In this document: positions 1-10,592 of the stretch, in pieces | Position numbering within the stretch: position 1 is the stretch's first letter | How the letters are laid out: each line of letters opens with the position of its first letter | Assembly (NCBI GenBank): GCA_903632075.3 | Contig: CAHIKZ030000253.1 | Span: 1,552,001-1,616,000 of the forward strand | Length of the DNA stretch: 64,000 bases | Origin: Acanthosepion pharaonis | Lineage: Eukaryota; Mollusca; Cephalopoda; Sepiida; Sepiidae | Direction of reading: 5' to 3' | Translations under genes and position numbers: made by a program | Notes under the pieces: model-generated | Told to the model about the DNA's origin: nothing | Seen by the model: only the letters and a program-made list of their open reading frames with translations | Database searches by the model: none

Positions 1-2
1 TT

Positions 3-6
<4 letters not shown>

Positions 7-68
<62 letters not shown>

Positions 69-86
69 CTGTGTGTGTGTGTGTAT
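7..86. repeat. (TA)n followed by (GT)n microsatellite
   Basis: Uninterrupted AT dinucleotides run to about 65, then a GT run at about 70-86. The window begins inside or beside this tract. Confidence 0.97.
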
Positions 87-229
87 TTAGGCAGCAATCC
101 TTCTTTCATGTACATTTCATTGAATACGACAGACAAGATGCTTTTATTTAGTTTTTTATAGTTTCTCATGCGATCTAATAATATTTTTCAGATGATAAAT
201 TATATAAAAACAGTCCAAATTTTCTTTTT

Positions 230-271
230 ATCCGAGCGCTTTCGGCTATACATTTAGCCATTTTCAAGGAT
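230..271 (-). ncRNA. decayed hammerhead-ribozyme motif, PLE tail (type A)
   Basis: On the minus strand, AUCC (268-271) is followed by a degenerate core UUGAAAA (261-267), a bulged U, and stem II GGCUA/UAGCC (255-259 with 244-248). GAAA follows (240-243), then GCGCUC and GGAU (230-233), which pairs with AUCC as stem I. A-U and G-C pairs around a CG loop would form a minimal stem III with cleavage after CUC. The core G8 position reads A, so activity is unlikely. It lies downstream of, and on the same strand as, the PLE GIY-YIG relic at 424-905, as expected for a PLE terminal repeat. Confidence 0.6.
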
Positions 272-423
272 TAAATATTTTATCTGTTATATAAAAAATA
301 GTTTGTTGCATGTATGTATTTATATAATGTTTTGATTTTCCAAAACAGTCAAGATATTGTGTCCATGATCAAAGTTAATATTATTACGTGTTGGTTTGTT
401 TGTTTTTATTAATAAGGCATCCA

Positions 424-905
424 TTATTTTAAGGCATTTTTTTTGCATGTATATGATGCTATTATATTAGTATTGTCAACAAGTATGTTATGAATAGTGT
501 CCGGTAGGTCTCCATGACTATTTAAATTAGATCTAATTGAGCTATAATCAGAAAGATATAGTGTGAGTCTACTTGTTAAACATGCTGTAGTGTGGCCTAT
601 ACAATTATTTACGAATTTAGATTGATCAGGAATACAATTTCTTAATTGACATTTAAATTCGTAAATAATATTTGCCCTATTTGATTTTGTTCTAAGAGGT
701 GAATTATTATTTTTAACTATAAGGTTAGAGGTTTCCAATTTTTTGTAATAAATAATTAATCTAATTTTTTGCTATTGTCAACTCGTGTTATGCATTTTTT
801 ATAATGTTCTTATTTCTACTTTCTTCTCGTTTATAATTTTCGTTCATTTGATTTTTGTAAAAAATATTAATATTATTGTTTATGTTTCTATTCTCGTCGT
901 TGCTA
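424..905 (-). pseudogene. Penelope-like element, C-terminal linker and GIY-YIG endonuclease domain (broken)
   Basis: This is the 3' part of a PLE reading from right to left. The linker (FYKNQMNENYK, then LIIYYKKLETSNL after a frame change) leads into NIIYEFKC, the cysteine-containing entry of the GIY-YIG domain. The pair NNCIGHTTACLTSRLT follows, where the usual YIG reads CIG. In this family the GIY-YIG nuclease nicks the target for reverse-transcription-primed insertion. The matching reverse transcriptase part lies at 2336-2708, separated by an inserted LINE. A stop lies near 786-792 and the reading frame changes between linker and nuclease. Identification is by family motifs recognised by eye. 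Confidence 0.75.
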
Positions 906-2335
906 TTAGCCTGCTGTATCGCTCCCCCAGTGCTGTGGTAGAGGTAAACGGGATGCTGTCGGCCGGTTTTGCGCCGTCTCGGTCGATTTGTCAGGGTTGT
1001 CCACTGTCGCACTTTCTTTACGCTTTGGCGTTGGAGCCTCTCCTTCGCCGGCTAAGGAACAGGGCGTGCAGTCCGGCGCCACGTAGAATATCTGTCCCCA
1101 GAGGGGCTCGTACCAGGGTTTCCGCGTACGCCGATGACGTATCTATTTTCATGTAGTGCCACAGCGACATTGAGGTGGTACTGAAGGCGCTTGATCGGTA
1201 CGAAAAGGTGACAGGGGCCAGGATTAACCGTGACTAATCTTCCGGCTTGCGATCTGATACCTGGAAGGGGGTCGATCTTCCGGGGCCCTTTGGTTGTCGG
1301 CATTCTTGGAGTGTGGTTTGGACCCGACCCCCAGGAGGTTGTCCGTGAATGTCAGGGCGGAGACGTGTGTCACTTATATCTTTCCTCTTGTTCTTTATCG
1401 TTGGGCCGTACTTCCTCTATGTAAAGTTCATAAGAAGCCGCTCGACCGCTTGCTATCCTCCATTTTGTGGAGGGGACAAAAGCATCAGGTCGACAGAGAA
1501 GTCTATGCACAACGTCCGTGTCATGGGGGCCTGGGAATGCCACACCTGGCTAGTCACAAGCTCGCCTCGAGGTTGTCTTTCCTACGCCGCGCGTTGACAG
1601 GAGATTTAATTATGGCGGGGATTGTAAAGGACGCTTTCCCTTGCCTTACCATCTACCTTCCCCCCCATTTCGTGGGCTGGGAGCCGTCGTAAGCCCTGGG
1701 TTCTATCGAGTTTCTTTCGCGAGTGTCGATACGCCTTGAAGGTCATTCCTTGGTTCACTGACCTTTCTCAGCCTAGAAGGGTCTTCTATTTGTATCGCTT
1801 CCGAAACGTTCGTGCTCATTGATCATGCATACGCGTGTGACAATGTGTCACCCCCGTATTCAGGGGTGAAACGAATGGTGTTTCTAATAATAGTGATTTG
1901 GACAACGCGACTGGAGGAAGTCTTGCGAGGCGACCATCTTTCTCATCGGGATCTGATCCGATTCTTTGAGCATCAGCTGAAGATGAAGATTAGAACTGAT
2001 AGAAAACGCTTGCATTCGACAGCCTTTAGTAAAAGGTGGGTGTCTGGGGCGAGCTTGGTTCACTTGAACGAGGCTAGCATTGATTTTCTCTTTTAGGTCA
2101 ACCTATATCATATCGGGGTGGTTTCCTAGGTTGTATATATAAATTGTAAATAATATTTATCCTCACTGGGATGTTTTTTAGACCCCCACCCCGCACCTGA
2201 GAGGATGTGGTATTATGGTGTATTTAGGATTCATTGACGACGGATGAGTTTTTATGGTGACTGAGGAAAGTGAATGGGTCGGGAATCCGATTATCTAGGT
2301 ATAAGATAGTGAAGACCAGCTTCAAACCATTCCCC
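906..2335 (+). pseudogene. Tx1/L1-like LINE, 3' half of reverse transcriptase ORF (5' truncated, broken)
   Basis: Three plus-strand frames together give the end of a non-LTR reverse transcriptase. LYRSPSAVVEVNG and CQGCPLSHFLYALALEPLL precede a YADD catalytic box at 1127-1138. ILGVWFGPD comes near 1300 and FPLVLYRWAVLPL near 1385. RPCHGGLGMPHLASHKLASR follows near 1520, and a last frame ends at about 2096. This series resembles the Tx1-type proteins of animals. A stop follows directly after the YADD region (about 1154), and at least two frameshifts and further stops make it dead. GC content is clearly higher than in the flanks, so it is younger than its surroundings. It interrupts a minus-strand PLE; the PLE frame can be followed on both sides. 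About 240 bp of 3' untranslated sequence follow. I saw no clear target duplication. Confidence 0.78.
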
Positions 2336-2708
2336 CTTTTCGACCTTGTACAATAAATCTCAATATGGAAATCCAACTATTGATTAGGAAATTTTATGTT
2401 GTTTAATTCTTTAAAGAAAAGCTTGCGAGACGATGAATTCTAGTGAGCTCTCGTGACGAAATATTTAATAACACCTATTTTATATCTAAGAGGGCATTCA
2501 CTAGAGAAATTTAGTTTTATAAACAGAAGCTTTAAAATTATTATTACTAAAATCGACGAGAACATCTAAGAAAGGAATTTTATTTCTTTCACTAAGTTCA
2601 TAAGTAAAATTTAGGTCGTAATTTTGTTGAAATGTAGCTTTCAGATTTTCTATCTCGTTTTCAACTAAAATAAATATATCGTCTACATAACAAACATATA
2701 TTTTAAGT
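2336..2708 (-). pseudogene. Penelope-like element, reverse transcriptase C-terminal part (broken)
   Basis: The minus strand encodes VCYVDDIFILVENEIENLK, with the catalytic YVDD box at 2678-2689. LNFTYELSERNKIPFLDVLV and FKASVYKTKF follow; this is the PLE signature after the palm domain. Beyond a stop at about 2501 the homology continues in another frame (CPLRYKI near 2490, then KELNNIKFPNQ near 2400). The relic ends where the inserted LINE begins; the missing continuation is at 424-905. Upstream it is cut off by a TA/GT/GA microsatellite at 2717-2808. Confidence 0.75.
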
Positions 2709-2716
2709 TTAATAAC

Positions 2717-2751
<35 letters not shown>

Positions 2752-2808
2752 CGTGTGTGTGTGCGTGTGTGTGTGTATGCGAGCGAGAGAGAGAGAGAGA
2801 GAGAGAGT
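2717..2808. repeat. compound (TA)n-(GT)n-(GA)n microsatellite
   Basis: Three dinucleotide runs stand back to back and mark the 5' limit of the PLE fragment to the left. Confidence 0.95.
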
Positions 2809-3179
2809 TTCCCTCTCTCATCATATTTAGAAATATTTCAATTTAGTCAATGTTAACGCTTCAGACACGACCGTAATGAAATTTAAGTGCTAATATCATC
2901 ATTGGAGCGAGAATTCATGAAAATATCATTAAAATGTATCATATAGCTGGTAAAAAAAAAGATAAACACTTATTCTTCATATAGATGACTGACCAAGGAC
3001 TCTAAGTGACCAGTTTCTCATTCAAATCAGCGTATAAATATATTAAACAGTAGCATTTCCTAGAAAGTTGCAATTATCTTGTAGAAACGTTAGCGACAAC
3101 AGTTGTCTAATATGACAGGCGACGGTACTTAATTGGCATTAAATTAAAAGTGGTAAATTATATTAATTATAACCAAGAT
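2809..3179. other. AT-rich stretch, nothing recognised
   Basis: No ORF, repeat family or structured motif stood out. Confidence 0.5.
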
Positions 3180-3860
3180 GAGATTGTCAAGCGCTAAGGA
3201 GTACGTCTGGGCTGTCGTGAATGTAGCGATTAGGGGATTATTCTAGCAGCCTCAATATGATGTGTTACCTGCGACCAGAGAAAAATCAAAATCAAGTAAA
3301 TGTTTCTATATATGCACCCATAAACGGCAGAATAGGAATCGTAATCGTAATGTCCACGCCATTGGTACCATCCATTGCGAGATGAAAGTAGGCATATGTG
3401 AGATAATGTTAACACCCGGTTTGATAAAATCCTGTCCTTATGCGTTCTCAGCAGGTGATTAGACTAGAGTGACGCGCAAACTTCGGCGATGATAGATGGA
3501 GTCTGTGCGCTACCGGGAATTCATGTTTCGGCCGTACCGACAACATCCAAAAGGATACAGAGCATCACATTTTGATACAGCTTGGCTGCAGCAGTTGCCG
3601 AAAGTTTGTCGGGGTTGACCAACTACCGTATTCGAAGCTCCACTCTGGATTTTCTGTGTTTGAATATGGTCGCAAGGTTGCTTAGATTTAAAAATTAGGA
3701 TATTCTTCCCTTAGATAGACTGCCTTCTTGGTCTGGCGAGATCTATCCGCCGAAGTAGCTGATTATGAGGCGCTAGTGGTCTGCCTTTGTCCCTTCTTCG
3801 GCTTGAAGTCGCACCTGTCGGATTTGTCAGAAGCTATTTAGATGCATGTCATAGATACTA
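3180..3860. other. unidentified, relatively GC-rich block
   Basis: Base composition rises well above the flanks here, as in the LINE-derived segments, but no frame stays open for more than about 65 codons. I recognise no protein motif. It may be the untranslated end of a retroelement or a badly decayed coding segment. Confidence 0.35.
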
Positions 3861-3935
3861 TCACTTCTGAACATATATAATGTGCATATACAAAAATATT
3901 GTTAAATTTCAATCGCAGCCATAGATACTACAATA

Positions 3936-3937
<2 letters not shown>

Positions 3938-3966
<29 letters not shown>

Positions 3967-3980
3967 GGTAAAAAATCCGT

Positions 3981-4016
<36 letters not shown>

Positions 4017-4163
4017 CATACATACATACATACATCCGTATATATCTTATGTATATATATTGTATATATATATATAACTGTTATATATATATATGTGTGT
4101 GTGTATGTGTGTATGTAAACATTACATACATTAGGTGTTTTAGAAGCTATAAAAAATAATGCG

Positions 4164-4202
<39 letters not shown>
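3938..4202. repeat. cluster of (TA)n, (TACA)n and (GT)n microsatellites
   Basis: Several TA runs (about 3938-3966, 3982-4011, 4058-4095 and 4169-4202) are separated by short CATA and GTAT runs. Apparent ORFs across this segment are low-complexity artefacts. Confidence 0.95.
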
Positions 4203-4205
<3 letters not shown>

Positions 4206-4329
4206 CGTGATGCCGTTGAATTATCAGAAACTAAAGTGAAAGAAAGTAAAATTGAACCTCTTGAAAGATTTGTCAATCGATAATTTTTTTCTGGTATGGT
4301 ATTTCTAAATTCAACACTGCTGAATTTTT

Positions 4330-4850
4330 GCGATAAATCTTGTTTACCTATTGCTGATTAGTATAAACCAGATTCTTACAGACTTGAAAGGAAAATTTTC
4401 AAACATGACATCCATCCAATGTTATATTCTAATAACAGAACATTCAGATGAAGAAGCCATCGAAAGTTATGAGAGGATTCAATTTATAGTAAATCATATA
4501 CCCGCAAGCGATCAGTTGTTTATCATAGGTGATTTCAAATACAAACTAGGTAACTGCCATATCAACTATTCATGTGCTACGGCTCAACATATTCTTTTTC
4601 ATGCTTATGCCCATGGTGAACTCCTTATATATTTCACACTTGGGCTTCCTCTGATGGGAAAACTAAAAATCAAATAGATTTAATTATGATACGCAAACAT
4701 TCTATACGTTTTTGTCGACTTGACAAATATTATTGTTAACGTTTCATATATCTCTGACCAAATGGATAATAAGAACAATAAGATTAATATGAGATCTTCT
4801 TGGCTAAAGAAATAAAAGCGTGTACCCAGGTATGACGTTCAATAGTTAAT
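4330..4850 (+). pseudogene. LINE apurinic-type endonuclease domain relic
   Basis: The plus frame reads LKGKFSNMTSIQCY, then HIPASDQLFIIGDFKYKLGN, with the GDF aspartate typical of LINE AP-endonucleases. In a shifted frame SSDGKTKNQIDLIMIRKHS follows, with the NQID box at 4668-4679. The domain nicks target DNA to prime reverse transcription. Order and spacing fit an RTE-type or similar LINE endonuclease. It could belong to the same family as the reverse transcriptase pieces at 9.6, 14.1, 31.6 and 46.5 kb, but no overlap allows a direct check. Neither end of the element was located. Confidence 0.65.
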
Positions 4851-5560
4851 ATGCTAAATCCCAGAAATCTCTTAAAGATAGAGGCAAGTAATCACTTTTT
4901 TATCTTTCCAAATGTCCTTAAGCGAAAAGATTGTCTAGTTAATCATAATTAAAGCCCAGATCAATCGAAAGATACAAACCCAGCCAAAGTAGATTTTAGA
5001 AGAAACGAATAATATAACAAAAAGCAAGTCAAGAAAGACAAGCTTAAACATGATAAAAAAAATAATATTGACACTTTTAGCAAACTTTCATCGCATAGCG
5101 AATATAATTCCAGACTGAAAAAGTTAAAGGCAAAACTGTAGTAAAAAGGATCGTTAAGGTAAGATGATATCTTTGAAGTTTGGGAAAAATTTTATAAAAA
5201 GCTTCAATTATGCAGTAACACTTTCTTTTGAACGCAACAGAAGATCTGGTTTGTGTCATAGTGAAGTGTGAAGTGTGAAGTTGAGTCTAATGTCAATAAA
5301 TGCTAAGAGCTCAGGATTAAACAACATTTAGTCAAATTATCACCAATCGGAAGAGACTAACGAATAGCTTATTGTAAGGAACGAGAAGACTTACCTCCCG
5401 CAAAGTGAGTTTGCTTGGTGTGTCAGGTCCTGTTGAAAGATCGCCACCGGCATCAAAAAGAGAAATGGATTATTTCGAAATTCCCATACGCGGGCAGACG
5501 TACAAAGGGGAAGAAAAAAAGACTAAGAATTCAAACCAGCTTGAATTTATAAAACCGGAA
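4851..5560. other. AT-rich stretch with one short tandem
   Basis: The first 200 bp may be a continuation of the LINE relic but no motif is convincing. A GTGAAGT tandem of three units lies at 5261-5281. From about 5390 base composition becomes more mixed and one frame is open for 73 codons (5405-5626), running into the tandem repeat that follows. No family was recognised. Confidence 0.4.
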
Positions 5561-5626
5561 GTCTCGGGCGAACGAGAAGTAAGTCTCGGGCGAACGAGAA
5601 GTAAGTCTCGGGTGAACGAGAAGTAA
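5561..5626. repeat. 22-bp minisatellite, three units
   Basis: The units occupy 5561-5582, 5583-5604 and 5605-5626. They begin GTCTCGGG and end GAGAAGTAA, with a single C-to-T difference in the third unit. Confidence 0.95.
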
Positions 5627-5990
5627 ACGGGCATAAATAGCAAGTCTGGGAGGAAGACGAAAAAGACGCATTGTTGGCATGACGGCGTACGTACTAACGA
5701 GACTGAGAGAATAAGAGGTCACTAGCAACAGTTCAATTGGTAGACCGAAGGGCTGGACGAAAGCAAACACTTTAATCCATTTCAATCATCGCAATCGTCG
5801 GGCGAACTGAATTACCCACAATTATTATACCTTTTCAAATGCACACTAATCCCGGTCACTGTACCTACAACTTTTAAGGATCATGGTTGATCTCTTCAAA
5901 AAATGCTATTTGTCTCTGAATGTTCTATAGACCAACTCGCCTATTGATGCATGTCTATAAGCTTTTCATGTATATAATAGCGGCGTGTAT
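5627..5990. other. nothing recognised
   Basis: Mixed-composition sequence passing into AT-rich DNA; no ORF or repeat identified. Confidence 0.4.
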
Positions 5991-6480
5991 AAACTATTTT
6001 CTTGTCCCTTTTCCAGAATTACAAGCCACCTATCAACCAGGCAACGGGATTATTGAATTGATACTTTGATATAAATTATCGAAAATCTCTAGTGTTTACC
6101 AATGGACACATACTTTATTGATTTCAATAAAACATTTGATAATATCAAACTCCTCCCTCTGCAAACATTTGAATGAAGCAAGACTCAATAAAATACATAA
6201 ATCTTTCGGAATTAACCTATGGTAATTCTACAGCGATTCTAAAAACAGACATTGTCATTTCAAGAATTGTCCTCAAGGCGATAACTTATCGGATTTATTA
6301 TGATGGATTGTTATTGCTGTAATTATTTTGAAAACTGAACTATACTTTAATGTTTTCTTCTACATAGACGTTGATTTATCTCGACTTGTAGATATTCTCA
6401 AGATATCCTCTTAGCTTCGTTTTTTTTTGTGTGTGTGATTTTTTACTTCAGTTGTGAAAGTTGATTTAGAGTGCAATTCT
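5991..6480 (+). pseudogene. possible R1/Jockey-like LINE reverse transcriptase relic
   Basis: The plus strand reads FIDFNKTFDNIK near 6118, resembling the palm motif A of non-LTR reverse transcriptases. NCPQGDNLSDLL lies near 6262, like the CPQG..SPLLW box of R1 and Jockey type LINEs. FYIDVDLS near 6358 could be the decayed catalytic box. Stops and shifts are frequent and the match is weak. Chance resemblance is possible. Confidence 0.35.
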
Positions 6481-7605
6481 CACTTTTCTATCGGTGTTTA
6501 TCTTCATTCTGAATTAAACTAGGCTTATGATATTTCTGCAATAAGCAGAACAAATAATGATTTAAAAACTAATTCTGATATTTTTTAAAAATCTCAAAAT
6601 GTAAACGACTAAAGAAAACTAACCTCTATATTAAAATATCTGGTGAAACAATCGAATTCATGTAACCTAAGGTTACAAGTTGTCATGTAAAAATGATGAG
6701 ACAGCTACTTTTCAACATAGAACTTGCTTTAGGCTTGGCTGGCTTTGAATAGAAAAAAGCGCATTTAATCAGATATCTTATAGCATTGAAAAAAGATTGA
6801 TAACCCCAAAGATGACTGCTCTTCTTTATGTGTCAATTGGATCTCAACTTTTTACAAAAATTGAGACATTTCCAAATAAGAAACCATAGACTGTGAGATC
6901 AGATCAAAATTGAAGAGTTTCTTAAAGGTAACTAACTCTAGGTAAGTGTTTTAACTATCATCAAAAGCAAAGTGTTCAAACAAAACGGTCAAATAAAACG
7001 AGCTAAATCTGGTCTTCCCCAAAATCTACTTAAAATGTATTCTATTTGACAAAAGAAGTGAAGCTAGGTAACCAAAAGGATGATAGGACAAGGTATATGA
7101 ATGGTTCAATCTTGATCTAACAATCTTAAATACGGCTAATCAAATCCGAGCTCTTGAAGAGAACTATCACATGTTAGTGCGCAATCTGCTTTAGGAATAG
7201 ATTGTCTTTCAGAATTTTTTTCGCACAAAATTTACTTAAAAGATTAAAACAAATGTTAATAATAATTTTCGAAAGTATTTAATTCAAACTAATCTTAGAA
7301 AAATTTACAATAATTCATATGATAAAAATAATATAAATATGAACTCATTTTACCGAAACTAAATCAGAAAAAAAGCTTATAATAAAATTTTAATTCATTT
7401 AATCTATCAATAAAAACAATTCATTTAATCTATCAATAAAAATTAAAATACGCATTTCATATTATAATTATTAAAGAACACAATTGCAGCAAAATCAAAA
7501 TTTTAAGCATCTGATCTTGTTTATGAATTTTCATCCCCACTTTCAGTATGATTTCTAATAATATTAAAAATACAAATAACTGATTTATTGGTAACAAAAT
7601 TACTA
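6481..7605. other. AT-rich DNA with a 26-bp tandem duplication
   Basis: No gene or known element. A direct duplication of 26 bp, starting AATTCATTTAATC, occupies 7392-7417 and 7418-7443 with one terminal difference. Confidence 0.5.
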
Positions 7606-7637
7606 TCAGGTCATCCCATAAGTTCTGTCCGAATTTT
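7606..7637 (+). repeat. left terminal inverted repeat of the mariner
   Basis: Starts TCAGGTCATCCC and ends CCGAATTTT, preceded by TA. It pairs with 8799-8830. Confidence 0.95.
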
Positions 7638-7779
7638 ACCTTTTTTAAAGAAATTTAAAGAGTATTTTATAGTCTAATGGAGCTGAACATTATTTTTATG
7701 TTTAGATGCATTTAAACTGATCAAGTTTTATTTCAGAGAACAATAAAATTAAATTTTGTTTGATTAAAACCCTGCTAAC

Positions 7780-8754
7780 ATGTAAGTAACCAAGAATCAT
7801 TTGAGGCACATAATGCTTTATGAGTTCAAGAAAGGAAACTCAGCAGCCGAAGCGGCTAGAAACATTCACTCAGTTTATGGAAAGGAATGTGTGAATGAAA
7901 GAACTTGCAGAAGATGGTTTGCAAAATTCAGAGGTGGAGATTTCGCCTTTGAAGATGAAGATCGAACCAGACGTCCAGTTGAGTTTGATAAAAAGCTTTA
8001 TCAGTTGAGGAGTGGTTCTCAGTTCAAACCATACTACTGTTCATCGTCAACAACTTGGAAAAGTTCCTAAACTTGGAAAATGGGTGCCTCATGAATTGTC
8101 TGAAAACAACCTCAAATCCCGAGTTGACATTTGCTCTTCTCTCCATTCTCGCCAACTTGTTTCACCTTTTTTGGATAGACTGGCGACGAAAAGTGGATCT
8201 TTTATCGAAATGTTAAGCGTCGTAGACAGTGGCTTAGTAAAGGGGAAGGACCCCAGCCACAGCCGAGAAGGGAACTTCATGGGCAAAAGGTTCTTCTTTC
8301 AATCTGGTGGGATCGCCAAGGAATAATCCACTTTGAATTCTTACCACCTAATGCAACAATTAATGCTCAAATATACTGTCAGCAATTAGAACGTTTGAAC
8401 CAAGCTTTGAGGAAAAAACCTGCTCTAGTGAATCGAAAAGAGGTGATGTTTCATTAGGACAATGCGCGACCCCACACAGCAAGAATCACGTCACAAAAGA
8501 TCGAAGAACTTGGTTGGGAGAAAATTCCTCATCCACCTTATTCTCCCGATCTTGCTCCTTCAGATTACCATTTGTTTCGTAGCTTACAGAATCATTTGGA
8601 AGAAACAGCTTTTGTAACACAGGAAGAGATTAAAACTGACATTTGTGAGTTCTTCGAATCAAAGCCAAAAGAATTTTACAGTAATAGAATAAGTAAGCTT
8701 GTTAATAGATGGAAGGAAGTCATAGATAATCAGGGAAAATACTTTGTTGATTGA
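7780..8754 (+). pseudogene. mariner transposase, frameshifted, with stops
   Basis: The helix-turn-helix region is clear (RHIMLYEFKKGNSAAEAARN, then RTCRRWFAKFRGGDF). Most of the linker and second HTH is deleted after PVEFD (about 7990). Homology resumes with TTVHRQQLGKVPKLGKW. The catalytic triad can be followed across two frames: GDEKW (Asp codon 8185-8187), the DNARPH box (Asp 8458-8460) and SPDLAPSDYHLF (Asp 8563-8565). This leaves 34 residues between the last two acids, i.e. D,D34D. The ATG at 7780 is followed directly by a stop, a frameshift precedes GDEKW, and a TAG stands just before DNARPH. The frame ends at 8754. Confidence 0.92.
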
Positions 8755-8798
8755 ATCTGTAATTAAATGTAACATTTGGTCACTTGTTTTCTTTATTC

Positions 8799-8830
8799 AA
8801 AATTCGGACAGAACTTACGGGATGACCTGA
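8799..8830 (-). repeat. right terminal inverted repeat of the mariner
   Basis: Reverse complement of 7606-7637 with a single mismatch (position 13), followed by TA. Confidence 0.95.
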
Positions 8831-8832
8831 TA

Positions 8833-9554
8833 GATTATCCCGTATGCTAACTTGCTATTAATACATTATCCTGTATACTAACTTGTTATTTAGTCGATAT
8901 CAATTAAATTGCACATTTCTGACCAACACAAAAACGCATACATGAAATCATAGAAATATTTATAGATAATACCGAAATATTATAAATTATTAAAAACGAT
9001 TACAAATATTAGGAAGCGTAGCGCTAGGATAAAAAAAAAATATTTCGATCTATGTAGGAATATACTTAGGAAATATATTAAATAAGTAAAAAAAAAATCT
9101 AGAATCTAACACAATAACGGTGTGTCATTTGAATTTAACACAACGCATACAATAAACTTGGAACTATAAACATATTTTCCAGAAAGAAATATAATGTCAG
9201 CATTATAAGTATGGGGAGGGGGTGTAGTAGAAGTAGATTATTGTCTAGCCAGGAACAATGGACAACAGGATCGTCTTGAAGAAGGATGAATTCGTACAAT
9301 AAATTCGATCCTGACCGACAGGCAGCTTCTTCCCAAGAAGTGTTACTTTGTGGAACAGACTCCCGAGGGGGTGTTTTCTCGATCACTACAATCTTAACCA
9401 TTTCAAGGCCAGGGTAAACCATTATTTTTTGAACATACCCGCTTAAAATACGCCCCTTATTTTCACCGCTCACGCAACAACTACCTTCAGTAATACTGTA
9501 CCTTGAGTGACTCTTGGGACTTGTATAAGATGAACATTCTTTTTCTTCTATGTG
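8833..9554. other. nothing recognised; includes LINE 3' flank
   Basis: AT-rich up to about 9200. From 9200 to 9550 a minus frame stays open past the presumed end of the LINE at 9555-10480. It shows no known domain and may be its 3' untranslated part or another decayed repeat. Confidence 0.4.
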
Positions 9555-10480
9555 CGGTGTCCTGAAGGGACACCGGCGAACATGGTTCTCCACAATCTCC
9601 TGTCCTTTGTAGCTCTTAATAAGTTTTGTTTTTTGCTATCTTTCCCAAACACTGCCCCTCCATCCATTCATTCAAGCTCACAAGTTTGTGTGTTATTTTC
9701 CTCTGTCCCATTTGCATTCAATCTGTCCTGTAAGTAGCAATTTTTCACAGTCTTTGTTCTTCATCATAATTTTTCCCTAGAAATTTCAACTGTCTCTTCC
9801 CGATGTTAAGTATAAGTGTCCTTTCTGTTTCCACTGTCTCTAGAACTGCTCACGGTCCATGATATTCTCAGTATCCTTCTGTAGAACCACTCGGCTCCTA
9901 TTCATCAGTGAGAAGATTGTCAAGCATTCACTGCCAGAGAGGCGGATTGATATTACATGACATTTCAATACTCTTTTCTTTGTTTCTAGTGAAATTTTTT
10001 CTGTTTCTTAATCCTTAGCTTTTCGAAGGCATTTTTCGCTATCCCAACGGACCTTCGGATTTCAATGTCACATTTTCCTTCCTCTGTTGAAACATTTCCC
10101 AGATATTTAAATTGGTGCACTTTTTTGATTTGTAAATGTTTGGTTGTTCCTTTTTTCTAAAAGCCATGAATTATGTCTTCTTATAATTGATCTTTAGTCC
10201 TTTCTTCTCGCTTTCTTTGTCAATCTTCTGTAGAAGTTCTTTTAGTTTCATTTCTGTGTCTGGTATCAACACTGTCATTTTCATATTTTATGTTGTTAAG
10301 ATAATAGGTGCCCATAATGAATCCTGGTAGGACTTCTAATGAGCTCGGAATCACCTCGCTATGTAGGTTGTATAGGTCTGGTGAGAAGTCACATCCTTGT
10401 CTTACAGCACTCTCTATTTTTGTATATTTATTGAACACATTTTCCACTAGTCTGCAGGCGATTTGCTGCCAATAAAAACA
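9555..10480 (-). pseudogene. LINE reverse transcriptase and C-terminal part, broken (family R copy 1)
   Basis: Read right to left: ESAVRQGCDFSPDLYNLHSE (about 10415) is the RQGC..SP box of a non-LTR reverse transcriptase. LPGFIMGTYYLNNIKYEND (about 10330) aligns with the catalytic YADD box, here altered to YEND. After several shifts the C-terminal segment gives SLNEWMEGQCLGKIAKN (about 9680) and RATKDRRLWR (about 9610). The same order occurs at 14095-15000 and 46535-47304. Loss of the first catalytic aspartate and many shifts make it inactive. Confidence 0.75.
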
Positions 10481-10510
10481 TTAGTAAACCAAAATAAATG
10501 ATACATTCAG

Positions 10511-10592
10511 TAAGGTGATGGTTAACGAGTTTGTCTTGCGAATCAATTCACAATTATTGTAGTGAATTCGAATCTCACTCAGCACTGCACAA
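10511..10592 (+). other. tRNA-like (pol III promoter-like) segment, probable SINE head
   Basis: TGATGGTTAACGAG resembles a tRNA A box. About 45 bp later GAATTCGAATCTC resembles a B box. No cloverleaf could be completed, so this is more likely a SINE head than a tRNA gene. Confidence 0.4.

Larger units (their letters stand above)
7606..8830 (+). mobile_element. mariner-family DNA transposon, complete ends
   Basis: A 1225-bp unit is bounded by 32-bp terminal inverted repeats (7606-7637 and 8799-8830) that differ at one base. It is flanked on both sides by the dinucleotide TA (7604-7605 and 8831-8832), the target duplication of Tc1/mariner elements. The interior carries one decayed mariner transposase. 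The close match of the ends suggests a fairly recent insertion, or that the ends decayed less than the gene. With ends this good it could still be a substrate for transposase supplied elsewhere. Confidence 0.93.

Noticed and set aside
3980..4276. Tyr-Ile repeat proteins across TA tracts (also at 20344, 23661, 28546, 29271, 36842, 41488, 54797 and 57333)
   Set aside because: Translations of TATA dinucleotide repeats.
5405..5785. Open frames on both strands (73 and 84 codons)
   Set aside because: They overlap a 22-bp tandem repeat and each other; no recognisable domain and no conserved start context.
9135..9593. 152-codon minus frame as a host gene
   Set aside because: Its start lies in the LINE C-terminus and the rest has no domain; probably run-through into 3' flank.
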